DNA from: Panax quinquefolius
Lineage: Eukaryota > Streptophyta > Magnoliopsida > Apiales > Araliaceae
DNA: 64,000 nucleotides
NCBI GenBank assembly: GCA_020205615.1
Contig: CM035165.1
Coordinates: 88,350,005-88,414,004, forward strand
Reading direction: 5' to 3'
Shown here: one piece after another, positions 1 through 10,105 of the stretch
How the letters are laid out: each line of letters begins with the position of its first letter
Numbering within the stretch: the stretch's first letter is position 1
Program-made: the position numbers and the translations under genes
Notes under the pieces: model-generated
What the model was told of the DNA's origin: nothing
The model's input: the letters and a program-made list of their open reading frames with translations, nothing else
Databases searched by the model: none

Positions 1-620
1 AATGGAGTAGCTGAAAGAAAGAACAGAACCTTGATAGAGGCTGGAAGAACTCTACTAGTTGAAACCCATCTCACTTGAATACTTCGGCGTAAGCTATCAA
101 CACCGCATGCTACACACGTAATGCATCACCATACACTCTCTACGATCAAGAAGACGCCCTACGAACTGTGGAAAAGAAGAAATCCAAGTGTCAGCTACTT
201 CCATGTCTTTGGTTGTGCATGCTACATTCTCAACAATGGAAAGCAGTATCTGACAAAATTCCATCCCAAGTCAGACGAAGGATCTTTCTTGATATGCCAT
301 GCATGCAAGCAAGGCTTACAGGGTGTTTAACAATAAGACACTGAATGTTGAAGTCTCAATAAACATCATCTTTGATGAAACTGACTTAGACAAAACAGTG
401 CCTCAAGACACTACGAACGATAGTGCAGACACTATGAATGACGTCATCGAGCTCAACACTACGATCGTAGTGCCAGATAGTGAAATCGTAGAGCATGAGA
501 ATGTGATCGTAGAGAGGTCCATCCAAGACAGCGAGCCTTTACTCCAAGAAGAAGAGATATACCTTGAAGATTTAAGACATGAAGGCATCGTGACGTATGT
601 CCCAACCTAAATGAGATGGG
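1..620 (+). pseudogene. Copia integrase C-terminal part and acidic linker (broken)
   Basis: The first codons give NGVAERKNRTLIE, the conserved end of the copia integrase catalytic core. After a stop near 78 and a frame change, 121-290 reads YELWKRRNPSVSYFHVFGC followed by a K-F-x-P-K-S-D-E-G motif, the integrase C-terminal signature of copia polyproteins. From 299 to 610 the protein is acidic and low in complexity (many D/E, repeated IVV/IVE), which fits the linker between integrase and RT. Integrase inserts cDNA into the host chromosome; here only the tail is present and it is frameshifted. The motif pattern makes the assignment secure, though exact boundaries are approximate. Confidence 0.85.
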
Positions 621-737
621 CAAGAGATCACACTCATGATCTAATCATTGGAGATCCGAGTGCCGTAGTCAAAACAAGAGTCGCTTTACTCGAATGAATG
701 CTTTTATCTAAGCTTCCTATCACAAATAGAGCCAAAG

Positions 738-1590
738 AAGATAGAGGATGCTATGGAAGACTCCAGCTGGATAGAAGCAATGCAGGAAGAACTCAACCAA
801 TTTGAACGAAGTAAAGTATGGAGATTAGTACCAAGACCAAAGAGTCATCTTGTGATAGGAACTAAGTGGGTCTTTAGAAACAAAATGGATGAAGATGGGG
901 TCATAACCAGAAACAAGGCAAGATTAGTGGCAAAGGGCTATTCTCAAGAAGAAGGTATCGACTACGATGAGACATTTGCACCTATTGCCAGACTAAAAGC
1001 CATCGAATCTTTCTTGCCTTTCGCCTTGCATGAAGTTCAAAGTCTTTCGGATGGATGTCAAGAGTGCATTTCTTAATGGAGAACTTCAAGAAGAAGTCTA
1101 TGTAGAACAACCTCCGTGTTTCATCAATCCATCACTTTCCAATTATGTTTATAGATTAGATAAAGCTTTATATGGTCTTAAACAAACACTTAGAGCATGG
1201 TATGAAACACTGACTAACTTCTTAATCGAAAATGGGTTCACTAGAGGTAGAGTAGATACCACATTGTTTCTTAGAAAGCATAAAGACAAAGTCTTACTAG
1301 TTCAAATCTATGTTGATGACATTATCTTTGGTTCTACTGACGAAAAGTTATGCAAGAGATTCTCTAAGCTAATGCAGAGCAAGTTTGAAATGAGGGTGAG
1401 CTAAACTTCTTCCTTAGACTGCAAGTAAAGCAGACTGAAGAAGGAATTTTCATAAACCATGCCAAGTACATCAAAGACTTACTGAAGAAGTATGGCATGG
1501 AATCAGCCTCTCCCATGAAAACACCAATTGCTCCAAGCTTGACAAGGATGAAAAAGGTAAAAGTATTGATATCACTCAATACGAGAGGTA
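738..1590 (+). pseudogene. Copia reverse transcriptase (frameshifted)
   Basis: Reverse transcriptase would copy the element RNA into cDNA inside virus-like particles. Visible motifs in order are [66 protein letters not shown] and the catalytic YVDDIIFGST box near 1311-1340. The frame changes around 1030-1076, where two overlapping frames each carry part of the conserved block, and again after 1404, where the first frame stops. The YVDD active site is intact. The protein is therefore recognisable but interrupted. Family identity is very secure. Confidence 0.93.
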
Positions 1591-1599
1591 TGATAGGCT

Positions 1600-2248
1600 C
1601 TCTTTATACCTAACTCCCGATGAGACTGCACATAATGTTTACAACATGCATATATGCTAGATTTCGTGCTAATCCCAAAGAGTCACATTTATCCTGCAGA
1701 AAGAGGATCTTCAGTATCTCAGGGTACACCTTACATGGGGCTTTGGTACCCCAAGGAATCCTCATTTGAACTAACAGATTCACAGATCTTTGATTTTTCA
1801 CAGGATGCAAAATCGATAGAAAAAAATACCAAAGTGGCACCACAATTGCTAGGAAATAGACTTGTGTCCTTGTTTAGCAAAAAAGTAAAACTAAAGTCTC
1901 ACTTCAACCGGCAGGTTTGAATATATTATCATCGGCAAATACCATGGCTCGAGATCCTATGGATGAGAAATCAGCTAGCTAACTATGGGTTCGATTTCAA
2001 GTTTATTCCCATACACTGTGATAACACAAGTGCCATAGCAATAACTCATAATCTTGTCATGCATTCTAGGACTAAGCATATAGAAATAAGGTATCACTTC
2101 ATTAGGGATCATGTGCAAAATGGAACTATATCTTTACAATATATCCCTACTGAAAATCACTTTCTTTGATGTTTTACAAAACCACTAGATGAATCCAGAT
2201 TTAATAAGTTAATAAGTGAGCTAGGAATGCTAAATCTACAACCATGAA
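1600..2248 (+). pseudogene. Copia RNase H domain (degenerate), end of pol
   Basis: RNase H removes the RNA strand during cDNA synthesis. Pieces in three frames recall the copia RNase H: an N-P-K-E-S-H-L then R-Y-L segment near 1667-1720, GTPYMGLWYPKESSFELT near 1723-1780, RKSTSG-like remnants near 1815-1835, and HCDNTSAIAITHNLVMHSRT then KHIEIRYHFIRDHV at 1996-2120. The last codons read toward a FTKPLDESRFNKL-like terminus and stop at about 2248. Several frameshifts and stops break it, and the first catalytic aspartate region is not readable in frame. Confidence 0.85.
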
Positions 2249-2998
2249 ATATATTCTCTAGATTGTGCTAACATGTAGCGGAATCTGAAAAAGGTCGAAC
2301 TCAAAATCGTAGACATGATTAAGAAAGCTCACGATCGTAGAGTTTGAAAGAAAACTACCTCAACGATCGTAGCAAAGACTTAACTATCATAAGTGCGGAC
2401 TCAACGATGACATAAGCCCCATCCACAAAGCAAAATATATCCTGTGATGAAAAGTTTCATAACAAAGCAATCTCTAAGAGGGTGCCTCAAGAACAAACCT
2501 AACCCTTGAATCTCTCTAAGAGGTTGGCCCTTCCCGAGTTACCTTAAAAGAATGCTTAGTCAAAACTCATCACAAGGATCGGGTCGACTCGACGATCGTG
2601 GGACGACTCAACGAATGATTGATCGGACTCGACGATCGTGGGTCGACTCAACGAATCTTTGGATGAACTCGACGATCGCATTTACGGACTCGACGATCGC
2701 AGACGCACTCAACGAACATAAGACTACCTCAACGATCGTAGTCTTCCTCACCTCACCTACCAATAAGCCAAGGGCAAATCAATACATTCTTTCACAGCTT
2801 AAAATCGTAGAGCCAAGCAAAATTGACACCTATCCCACTAAGTGAAAAGAAGAGAATGAAGTTATAAGTACAAGTTGAAATCACAATTTTGAAATCTGAA
2901 GTCCAAAAGATTATCTCACACACTCTCTCTCTCACTCAAAGCAAAAGCCCTAAATCAGCAGAAAGCTCAGACGTATCTCACTTCCAACTACATAATCA
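2249..2998 (+). other. Non-coding spacer between pol and the env-position ORF
   Basis: About 750 bases without a convincing coding frame. The notable content is the cluster of CGATCG palindromes and ACTCRACGATCG-like repeats described separately, followed by a pyrimidine-rich stretch (CTCTCTCT, 2923-2940) just before the next ORF. In SIRE-like elements a spacer of this sort separates pol from the extra ORF. I see no promoter or splice signal that I would defend. Confidence 0.6.
2580..2750 (+). repeat. Degenerate ~20/39-bp tandem repeat with CGATCG palindromes
   Basis: Units begin ACTCGACGATCG or ACTCAACGAAC and recur about every 20 bases (CGATCG-bearing copies near 2592, 2630, 2669, 2689 and 2732). 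The same CGATCGTAG word appears outside the array near 463, 2333 and 2364, so the motif is spread through this element. The core CGATCG is self-complementary. Confidence 0.75.
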
Positions 2999-3490
2999 AT
3001 GGCTGCTTCAAATGTGGTATCCGGCTACAGACTCTGTTTTGACGAGTTCAAAACAGCTCCACCAAAATTTCATAAAACCCTAGCATTGCTGAAGAAGGCG
3101 GGTCTCGAGGAGGCTCTGAGCATAGATACCCTTATCTATCCCAAGCTAGTGAAAGATTTCTACAAAAATGGTGTGTTTGAAAACGACACCATCACTACAA
3201 GAGTAAGGGAAGTAGAAATTAAACTAAAGGCTGAAGACTTCAATCTGGCCCTAGGTTTCAAGAATGAAGGGCACCCATTCTTAGACAGCGTAGACTTCCA
3301 AGAGGGACTAAGAAAAATGCATCACAAGAAAAACCCTCTCGTGAAAGGGTTCAAAAGAAGGAGTTCCCACAAAGGTACGAATTTTTGGGTCGACATTATT
3401 GGGAAATGCATCTGTCAGAAGAGCTCGAGCCATGACTCGGTGAATGAAGCACAACTTAAGCTCACGACGACCGTGTTTTATGGTATCTGA
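2999..3490 (+). pseudogene. Env-position ORF of the copia element, putative plant transposon protein domain
   Basis: An ATG at 2999 opens 163 codons that end in a TGA at 3488-3490. The product is basic at its C-terminus and contains LVKDFYKNGVF, then a T-T-R-V-R-E-V segment and NLALGFKNEG. The spacing of V-K-x-F-Y-x-N, V-R and a later N-x-x-x-G-F/L resembles the ORF at 18216 in the Athila-like element. Both look like the domain annotated in plants as putative plant transposon protein (PF20167-type). In this position SIRE-like elements carry an env-like ORF, but I see no signal peptide or transmembrane segment here. Function is unknown. The stop at 3490 looks premature, since related coding sense continues downstream. 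Confidence 0.55.
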
Positions 3491-4572
3491 CTCAACTATG
3501 GAGTCAGATTACTTTCGAGTGGATCGGCAAGTGGATCGTCAACTCGAAGAAATCAAAAAGCCCTCAGAAGATGCTATATGGGCATTTCTTAAGTATCATT
3601 CTGCAATCTGCACTGGGTAATAAAATTGGGGATGAAGAGGGAGAAGCCATAAACCCAAATCGAAGAATGACCCAAAGAAATGCTTGAAAACCGGAAGAGA
3701 AACCTGCTTGAGTATATACGAATGATGACCGAGTCCGAAAGGAAGAATTGGGAATCAAGGACGCAGGCTTTCCAGGAAACATGTCAGTTGTCAAGTAAGA
3801 TGAAGAAGAAGGAGAAACCAACAAGGGAAAACCCTTTATCCTTACCAGAAAAAGCAAGGGCAAAAGGAAGCAAAGGGCTAGACAGATAGAAAAGCCTCAA
3901 GGATCTACAACTGATATTCCTATAGAGTCCTCTGATATAGAGACTCTGAGGATGCTAAGAAGGAAGCAGCAACAAGATGAAGCTGATGAGGATCAAGCCA
4001 CCATATCACAGATCCTAAAGAAGAACAAAGCTGGCCATAAGTCCAAAAGGTAATCAATCTCCTCTATCGTAGAGTCTCTCTCATTCACGAGGCCGGACCA
4101 AGTATGGCAGGCAAGGAAGGAGATGTCTCACGTATAGTGGCTATTGAACAAGACAAAAGTGAGATTCCGAAAAAGTCTTGAAGTTGTGGCTAAACCCGTA
4201 AAATCAAGAAGAAAGTCGGTCAAGAAGTACATTCTTGAAAATGAAAAGGTCTGCGAAAAAGGAAGCAAAGAGTGTGGATGCAAAAGAAGAACCTGTCCCG
4301 AGCAAATCAAGAGGATGAAGGTCCAAATGAGGGGAGATCCCCAAATTCTCATGATAGAGAATACATCAACAGGGGAGATGTCTGCATTTCAAGAAGATAT
4401 TCCACCGAGGGGAGTTTCAACTCTCAAGAAGATAATCATGCCGAGGGGAGCCTCATGATATCCAAATGGCGAAGAAGAAGTTCCCGCACAAAATAAAGAT
4501 GAACCAAAGGCAAGACCATCCAGAGACCATTGAGATAATGGAATCCTCGAAGAGAACAAAGAAGAAGAACAA

Positions 4573-4604
<32 letters not shown>

Positions 4605-4690
4605 GCTCGAAATCAACTGGTATGGGTAAAGGTGGATATAGAAGCAATCAGACAATCAAATGTTTCCTTACCTACCCATGATGGCATATC
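3491..4690 (+). pseudogene. Frameshifted continuation of the env-position ORF, charged C-terminal region
   Basis: Downstream of 3490 coding-like sequence continues in shifting frames: an L-N-Y-G-V-R start, then lysine- and glutamate-rich segments at 3680-3889 and 4144-4458. The latter has a duplicated motif with A/C-C-G-A-G-G-G-G-A-G at about 4406 and 4441. A GAT run at 4573 would encode poly-aspartate after E-E-E-Q. Composition suggests a low-complexity, highly charged C-terminal region of one original long ORF. No known fold is visible. It ends at the N gap, so its true end is unseen. Confidence 0.45.
4573..4602 (+). repeat. (GAT)10 trinucleotide microsatellite
   Basis: Ten perfect GAT units, in a frame where they would encode aspartates following E-E-E-Q. 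It is the only perfect trinucleotide run in this part of the window. Confidence 0.95.
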
Positions 4691-4790
4691 NNNNNNNNNN
4701 NNNNNNNNNNNNNNNNNNNNNNNNNNNNNNNNNNNNNNNNNNNNNNNNNNNNNNNNNNNNNNNNNNNNNNNNNNNNNNNNNNNNNNNNNN
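4691..4790. other. Assembly gap of 100 N
   Basis: Exactly 100 N, the conventional length for a gap of unknown size. It separates the copia element on the left from a reverse gypsy LTR on the right, so the two sides may not be adjacent in the genome. Confidence 0.99.
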
Positions 4791-4865
4791 TATTGTAAAT
4801 AATAATATGAATAACTTTGTCATCTCAATTATTGATTTAATAATATATAAAATATTTATGCAGAT
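4791..4865 (-). mobile_element. Fragment of a reverse-oriented gypsy LTR (left flank of element X)
   Basis: Read on the minus strand, this matches the LTR block found in X and V around 39005-39070 (ATTAAAT, AATAATTGAGA, TTATTCATATTATTAT). It continues on the other side of X at 42703. The last five bases CAGAT and the first five at 42703, CAAAT, form a five-base target-site duplication with one mismatch. Confidence 0.75.
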
Positions 4866-5876
4866 TGTGAGACCGAATTTTATGAAATGAAAGTATTCAA
4901 TTTTCTTATAATTATTCTATTTAGTAAATGGTTAAATTGATAAAAGGTTAAAGTTAAGGGTGATATGAGAAAATTTTTCAAAATAAGAAAGTTGTCATAA
5001 TTTATTCGATGGTAAAGTATAAAGAATACGCTGTGGTTGCATAGTAGCACACTCAGATTGATTATTGATGCTTACGTGAGAAGTCACTCATTATACTCAA
5101 CTATTGCTACAAAGAATTGCCGCATCATATCTCTCATATTATTAATTCAATTATTGTCACAAGATCATCTCGTGATAATATTTAATATTATTAAATCAAT
5201 AATTGAGACGATAAAGTTATTTATATTATTATTCGCAATATCGACAATGTCTGTAAGTTCTCATCAAGGAGAGATTTGGTCACCTAATTGCGGCGTCAAT
5301 AAGGAGAAATCTTATCTGAAAGCGCACTCTTTCCTAAGAACTAACACGGTTGTTAAATATCGTGAGTTATAATATTAATGATGAATAAGTTCGTGTTGAT
5401 TAAAGATTAAATTGATAGTTCCATTGTGTTGGAATTATTAGTGCTAGTGGAAATTGACATTTATTTCGATATTAATTGATGTCTGGAAGTTATACTGAAC
5501 AATCGGGTAATTAATCGGATAAATGAGCAATTAATTGCTATTAATTCACATGATTATAACTATTTGTTCACATGTGTGTACTATTGATTCACATTCTTGT
5601 ACTATTAGGGGTGGTGGTGCAAGATTGATAATACTTGCATGACTAAGTTAAAAATAGAGGTATAGATGGAGGTACTATAATGTAATTCGTATTTTCACAT
5701 GTTTAGAACTATTGATTCACATGATTTACTATTGATTCACATTATTTACTATTAGGGGAGGTGGTGCAAGTTTGATAATACTTACAGGACTAAATTAAAA
5801 ATGAAGAAAAAGAGGAAGGTATTATACTGTAATATTTTGAGCCCCAAAACGTGCAATTATCGAAATTATATTTTCC

Positions 5877-5884
5877 TATAAATA
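5877..5884 (+). promoter_or_regulatory. LTR TATA box (X 5' LTR)
   Basis: TATAAATA in a TTCCTATAAATAGAAGC context; the same core is found at the equivalent place in every LTR of this group. Transcription would start roughly 30 bases downstream. Confidence 0.7.
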
Positions 5885-6016
5885 GAAGCTCATTCCTGCA
5901 TTATTTTTCACCAATTCGCTAAAGCTACAGAGCAATTATTATAGAGAGAAATTATAGAGAGAAAGAAGAAGAGAAGTCTGATACCTCACTATTCCAGTAT
6001 CTAGTTTTCTTCTGAG

Positions 6017-6022
6017 GTAAGG
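6017..6022 (+). promoter_or_regulatory. Putative splice donor in the X 5' LTR
   Basis: CTGAG/GTAAGGG is a near-perfect plant donor, about 140 bases after the TATA box. Equivalent donors occur at 8597, 22830, 27833, 35750, 39847, 48569 and 55972. Confidence 0.45.
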
Positions 6023-6086
6023 GATACTATTATTATAGTAAGGGGTATTATTTCTTTCGTATTCATGAAGAGAGCTTCTGTTATTC

Positions 6087-6470
6087 CCTTCTTTATTATT
6101 ATGTTGGAATAACCTGTCTATGCGAAGTACCGCATACATGGTGAAATTCTTTTGTTATTCCATTATTTATTATTATGTTAGAATAACCTGTCTATGCGAA
6201 GTACCGCATACATGGTGAAATTATTCTGTTATTTCATTCTTTATTATTCTGTTGGAATATCCTGTCTATGCGAATTACGCATGAACTGGTTCCATTCTTT
6301 ATTATTATGTTGGAATATCCTTTCGCATGGGATTACGCATTTGACTTCGTTTCATTCTTTATTATTCTATCGAATAACTCCGTCAGGCGATCTATCGCAT
6401 TGACGGTGAATTCTTCGTTATTCCATTCTTTATTATTCGCTGAATAACTCTATCTACACGACTACCGCAT
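6087..6470 (+). repeat. ~60-70 bp degenerate tandem repeats in the X LTR
   Basis: Repeated blocks of TTCATTCTTTATTATT, a GTTGGAATA(A) word, CCTGTCTATGCG and a short ACCGCATACATGG-like segment. About six copies, each diverged. The same series is in the 3' LTR at about 39905-40200. Confidence 0.75.
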
Positions 6471-6654
6471 TTACGGTGAATGACCTTTCAGATTCATTCT
6501 TTATTAAATTACGGAAATGATCCGTTTCACGGATTACCGCACGGCGGATGAAAATCCATTCAGAGTTACGATATTCTATTATACTCGTATTTAGATATCA
6601 TTTCTTTTGTAATTGTTATGAAATATCATTTTATTTGGTATTTTATTTACGAAG

Positions 6655-6895
6655 TTACTATTAATGGGTTATTATTCACCCTAAGCATTATTCACTCTAG
6701 TATTATTCACTCCTGTATTCGGGCACTTTTTGTGTCGTAGTACTATTCATGAGTTACTATTTATTTAAGTTACTATTCACCCAATTACTATTCACCCAAT
6801 ATTATTCACTCCTGTATTTGGGGTACTTTTCATGCCTGGGGTACTATTCATTTAGGTACTATTCCAAGTACTATTCACTTCGGGTACTATCTACC
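6655..6895 (+). repeat. 12-bp ACTATTCAC array (X 5' LTR)
   Basis: Many imperfect copies of GTTACTATTCAC / TATTATTCACTC, interspersed with GGGTACTTTTCATG. Homologous arrays lie in all LTRs of X, Y, Z and V. Confidence 0.85.
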
Positions 6896-7106
6896 CGAAA
6901 AATATATTTCTTTTCCATTCATATTATTTTTGGTACATGAATATTATTCTTGAATTTTACTCTACAAAGCAGTATCATGTTGATAATTTGGACGTTATTG
7001 ATTTCTGGATAAATTAAATTATAAATCTTTAAAATTTATCCTTGAACTTATTTTATTAAATTATTATGTCATTGTCATCATCCTCATACTTATATTGTGA
7101 TGAAAG

Positions 7107-7221
7107 TCATCTTTGGCTTACGTGCAAAGATGGACTGTTGATTATTGGTTTTACAGTTGTATATATATCTTTGGCTTACGTACAAAGATGGACTGTTGAT
7201 TATTAGTTTTACAGTTGTATA
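7107..7221 (+). repeat. Two units of the 54-bp ATCTTTG hairpin repeat (X 5' LTR)
   Basis: Each unit has ATCTTTGGCTTACGTGCAAA-type sequence followed by a spacer ending ACAGTTGTATAT. The array is cut by the start of Y. The 3' LTR copy has about six units. Confidence 0.8.
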
Positions 7222-8412
7222 TCGTGGAATATTCTTACTGTCGGGGAATATTGGTACGACGGCGTAGCCTTGTGTGGGCCCCATAACGGAAAGCGATTGG
7301 ATGAAGAAAACGACAAGTATAAGTTGTTTATAAATAACGGCGTAGTTAGTTCTTGCCAATTAATCATCGTTGGAATACCCGGTGGTTAAAATACTGATGA
7401 ATACGCGTTGTTGACAAGAAGACTTTGCAGTATTGCACCAATTATTGATTCTTAGGTAAGAAGGCACTACTCAATAATTGTTACAAAGAATTATCGCTCA
7501 AAGATTTTATTTTATTGATTCAATAATTGTTGCGTTGATATTTTATATTACCGTTGTTTCAATAATTATCACTACACAAGATTTTCCATTATCAGAGCAA
7601 TAATTCATATTATCCGAATAATATTATTAGATAACATTATTGGCAATGTCTAGAAAGTTACATCTAAGGAGAGGTTTGGTCATCTAATTGCGCTACCAAG
7701 AAGGAGAAATCCTTATCGAAAGCCCCCTTTCTCGGAGCTACCGGTTGTTTAATTGTGATTCTGTAATATTATTTGTGAATAATTAATTATTGATTTATAT
7801 GATGAGGAAAATATTGATTATATGTGGATATAGATGGAGAAAATATTTAATGTGACAATTGTTGAAAATTAATATTTTATCTTTTTTTGATAAAATAATT
7901 TATTTAAATATATTATTATAATATAATAATGGTGATATTTTTACAATGAATGTGGGATATATGAGTATATGAGGAGAAAGTGCATTTTTGTTGTATTAAA
8001 TGATTAACACATGTTTTGTGTGTCGGTGGACCCCATTTTTTGACTAAAATTTGATTATAGCTTGTAAAATCGTCCGTTTATGGATTTCGGTCAATTTCTG
8101 TTTGGAATTTGGAAAGACTTTCTTCTACAAAGTTGTAGATAATGGAATTTCCTATGAAAAGGGCATGAGGTTCAAATTTTTCTGACAAAAGGGCTATTTA
8201 TTATGAATTATTAAAGTTCCGAAGTTCCAGAATAATTGATTTTTGAAAGTTTTAAATAATTATATTAACAAAAATGTTTTTTTTTACATTTTGTGGACAC
8301 CATTTGCACGTGTTAATGGCTGAAATCAGATGACTTAGGTGTGCGAAGGAATTTATAAAATATATATTAATATTTTATTAAATTTTCTGCTTTGGTGTTC
8401 TAAGCATTTTCC

Positions 8413-8420
8413 TATAAATA
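8413..8420 (+). promoter_or_regulatory. LTR TATA box (Y 5' LTR)
   Basis: TATAAATAGGGTGCTTAGG, followed by the conserved AATTAAAAATCACACC leader start. Confidence 0.75.
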
Positions 8421-8699
8421 GGGTGCTTAGGTTAGAATTAAAAATCACACCAAAAACTGAAATCTTCCCTCTCTTTCTCTCTCGATATATTGAGCGTATT
8501 CTTGTGAGTATTTTGATACTTTGAGTATTATTATACGGTGCAAGTTTCCTTCACCACTATATTCAGTATTCCAGCCAGAAGTACTATTCTTTCGAGGTAA
8601 GAGATGTTATTTTCTTCTTAAATGATATTATTTTTCTTCAATATCATTATGCCGAAATATTGGTTTGAACTTTTTATCAAATTTAGAACTTTTTGTGTC

Positions 8700-8752
8700 G
8701 GGATTACTATTCACGTATACTACACTATTCACGAATACGACACTATTCACAG
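8700..8752 (+). repeat. 12-bp ACTATTCACG array (Y 5' LTR)
   Basis: Three copies of ACTATTCACGTATAC/GAATACG/AGAAAA-type units, the shortest version of the array. Confidence 0.75.
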
Positions 8753-8985
8753 AAAAATTAAATTTTCGTTTTTCGTCCAAAATATCTATTATGGATACTA
8801 GCTTTGATTGTATCCATATTTTGATCATTCTTGAATTTTACTCCACTATGATTATTTATGAGGTATTTTTGGACATGGAGAAATTTGAAATACTTAATCC
8901 TTAATATTTATTCTTTTGTTTCATCGGATTCGCTTTTCTTTAAAATATTTTTCATCATCCTCAGTCCTAAATGATGATATTACTG

Positions 8986-9118
8986 AATATCTTTGGCATG
9001 TAATGCAAAGATGAATGATTTTCTGATGAATATCTTTGGCATGTAGTGCAAAGATGTACAAGTGTTTAGATGAACATGACTAACTGATGAATATCTTTGG
9101 CATGTAGTGCAAAGATGA
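8986..9118 (+). repeat. ATCTTTGGCATGTAGTGCAA hairpin array (Y 5' LTR)
   Basis: Three copies of an ATCTTTG...CAAAGAT inverted repeat separated by AATGATTTTCTGATGA- or longer spacers. Each copy could fold into a 7-bp stem with a 9-base loop. Confidence 0.8.
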
Positions 9119-9670
9119 ATATTTAATTCCAGATATATATTGATTGATATTACAGGGATAAAATATCGACGATGAAATTTTAAATTCATATATAGAAGAT
9201 AGTAGATTGCATTCTCTACTTAACTCTTCTAATGAATTATTATTTCCGCTGCGAATATTGATTTAAAACTGGTTGTCTATTGTATTCTATTAGATTTTTC
9301 CTTGTTGAAGACTAACGATAATTTTTTTTTATGTTATCTTAGTCATAATATTCTTTACTGGGCTAGTTGAGCTCACTCTTTTCATTTTTGTTCCATTTTT
9401 CTTCTCAGGAGGCGAGAATGTAGCGAGTACTAGTCGGGGTATGGAATGAAGGTTCTAGGAAGTTGTTTTAGTAGTCCTCACCATTTTTGTAAAATATTGT
9501 ACCAATAATTGTAATGAGGACTTATTTGGGTATGAATATTGTCTAGATGACAATATTTGTATTTAAACTCACAGTTTTTATGTTGTATTAATAAAGTTAT
9601 AGATGTTTCTGTACCATGTTATTGACGACTCAAAATGGGTGATGTATACCTATTTTGGGGGCATCACAGT

Positions 9671-9684
9671 TGGTATCAGAGCTT
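9671..9684 (+). other. Primer-binding site of Y (tRNA-iMet type)
   Basis: TGGTATCAGAGCTT lies two bases after the LTR end CATCACA. This matches the 3' end complement of plant initiator methionine tRNA, the usual primer of chromoviruses. Confidence 0.9.
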
Positions 9685-9855
9685 AGGGATATGATCTCTG
9701 GCGGAGATTGGGGAATAGAACTAGGAGGGGAGAGATGAGTGAATCCTTCGCTAGTGTGTCCTATCTAAGCTTATTTGTTGGTCGGTCATAATATATGGGT
9801 ATTATGTGATATGTTAATTTGTTATTTAACCCTTGTTTTATGGCAGTATTTGAGA

Positions 9856-9894
9856 ATGGCAACTAAGAATGTTAATAGTGGAGTAAATGAGACC
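9856..9894 (+). pseudogene. Y gag, first 13 codons, split by insertion of Z
   Basis: ATG at 9856 opens the gag reading frame. It runs to GAGACC, where Z is inserted. The same frame resumes at 29671 after Z, where GAGACC is repeated. Gag forms the particle shell. The start is supported by the matching ATG-x-x-x-GAGAATGTT context in Z (about 25550) and V (50069). Confidence 0.8.
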
Positions 9895-10105
9895 TGTAAG
9901 ACCCCGAATTTTATTAAATAAAAGTATTCAATTTTCTTATAATTACAATTCAAGAAATGATTAAATTGATAAAAGTTTAAAGTTAAGGGTGAGATCTTAA
10001 TTTTTTTTAAAAATATGCAAGTGGTTATAAAATATTCAATTGTCGGGAATATTCGTTTGGTCGTGGAATATTCTTTACAGCCGGAGAATATTCGCACGAT
10101 TTAAT
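9895..10105 (+). repeat. Z 5' LTR, first segment
   Basis: Matches 26468 onward (TGTAAGACCCCGAATTTTAT). It stops at the W insertion, after ATTCGCACGATTTAAT. The LTR resumes at 21819 with ACGGCGCAGCCATTTG. In the Y LTR these two pieces are continuous (TTCGTACGACGGCGCAGCC). Confidence 0.85.

Larger units (their letters stand above)
1..4690 (+). mobile_element. 3' part of a decayed SIRE/Maximus-like Ty1/copia retrotransposon
   Basis: The stretch reads integrase tail, acidic linker, reverse transcriptase, RNase H, a non-coding spacer and then an additional ORF in env position. That order is typical of the SIRE/Maximus branch of Ty1/copia, which carries an extra ORF between pol and the 3' LTR. The 5' half lies outside the window and the 3' end is lost in the N gap at 4691-4790, so no LTR is visible. 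Reading frames change several times and there are internal stops, so the copy cannot be autonomous. The lineage call rests on gene order and the extra ORF; the copia superfamily call is firm. Confidence 0.8.
4866..7221 (+). repeat. X 5' LTR, first segment
   Basis: Aligns by eye with the 3' LTR from 38691 (TGTGAGACCCCGAATTTTA there, one C fewer here). It carries HD-Zip-like sites, a TATA box at 5877, a donor-like GAGGTAAGGG at 6014, a decayed series of TTTATTATTNTGTTGGAATA repeats (6087-6400), the 12-bp ACTATTCAC array and two 54-bp hairpin units. It ends where Y begins, after GTATA at 7217-7221. Confidence 0.85.
8597..9408 (+). other. Putative LTR intron (Y 5' LTR)
   Basis: Donor CGAG/GTAAGAG at 8597 and acceptor TTTTTCTTCTCAG/GAGG ending at 9408 bound 812 bases containing the 12-bp array and the hairpin units. 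This is inference from consensus signals only. Confidence 0.35.
7222..9668 (+). repeat. Y 5' LTR (5' truncated)
   Basis: Aligns with 34381-36817 at roughly 93 % over the stretch I compared. It starts inside U3 with GGAATATTCTTACTGTCGGG and ends GGGGGCATCACA, followed by the primer site. It contains CAATAATTG sites, TATA at 8413, a donor at 8597, a short ACTATTCAC array, three hairpin units and an acceptor ending at 9408. Confidence 0.88.

Noticed and set aside
403..588. Minus-strand frame in the copia linker
   Set aside because: It is the antisense shadow of the acidic linker; the plus-strand reading fits copia gene order.
4389..4655. Poly-serine or poly-isoleucine minus-strand frames
   Set aside because: They come from the GAT microsatellite read in antisense.
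9671..9684. tRNA gene fragment
   Set aside because: The match to tRNA is only the primer-binding stretch next to an LTR; there is no cloverleaf.
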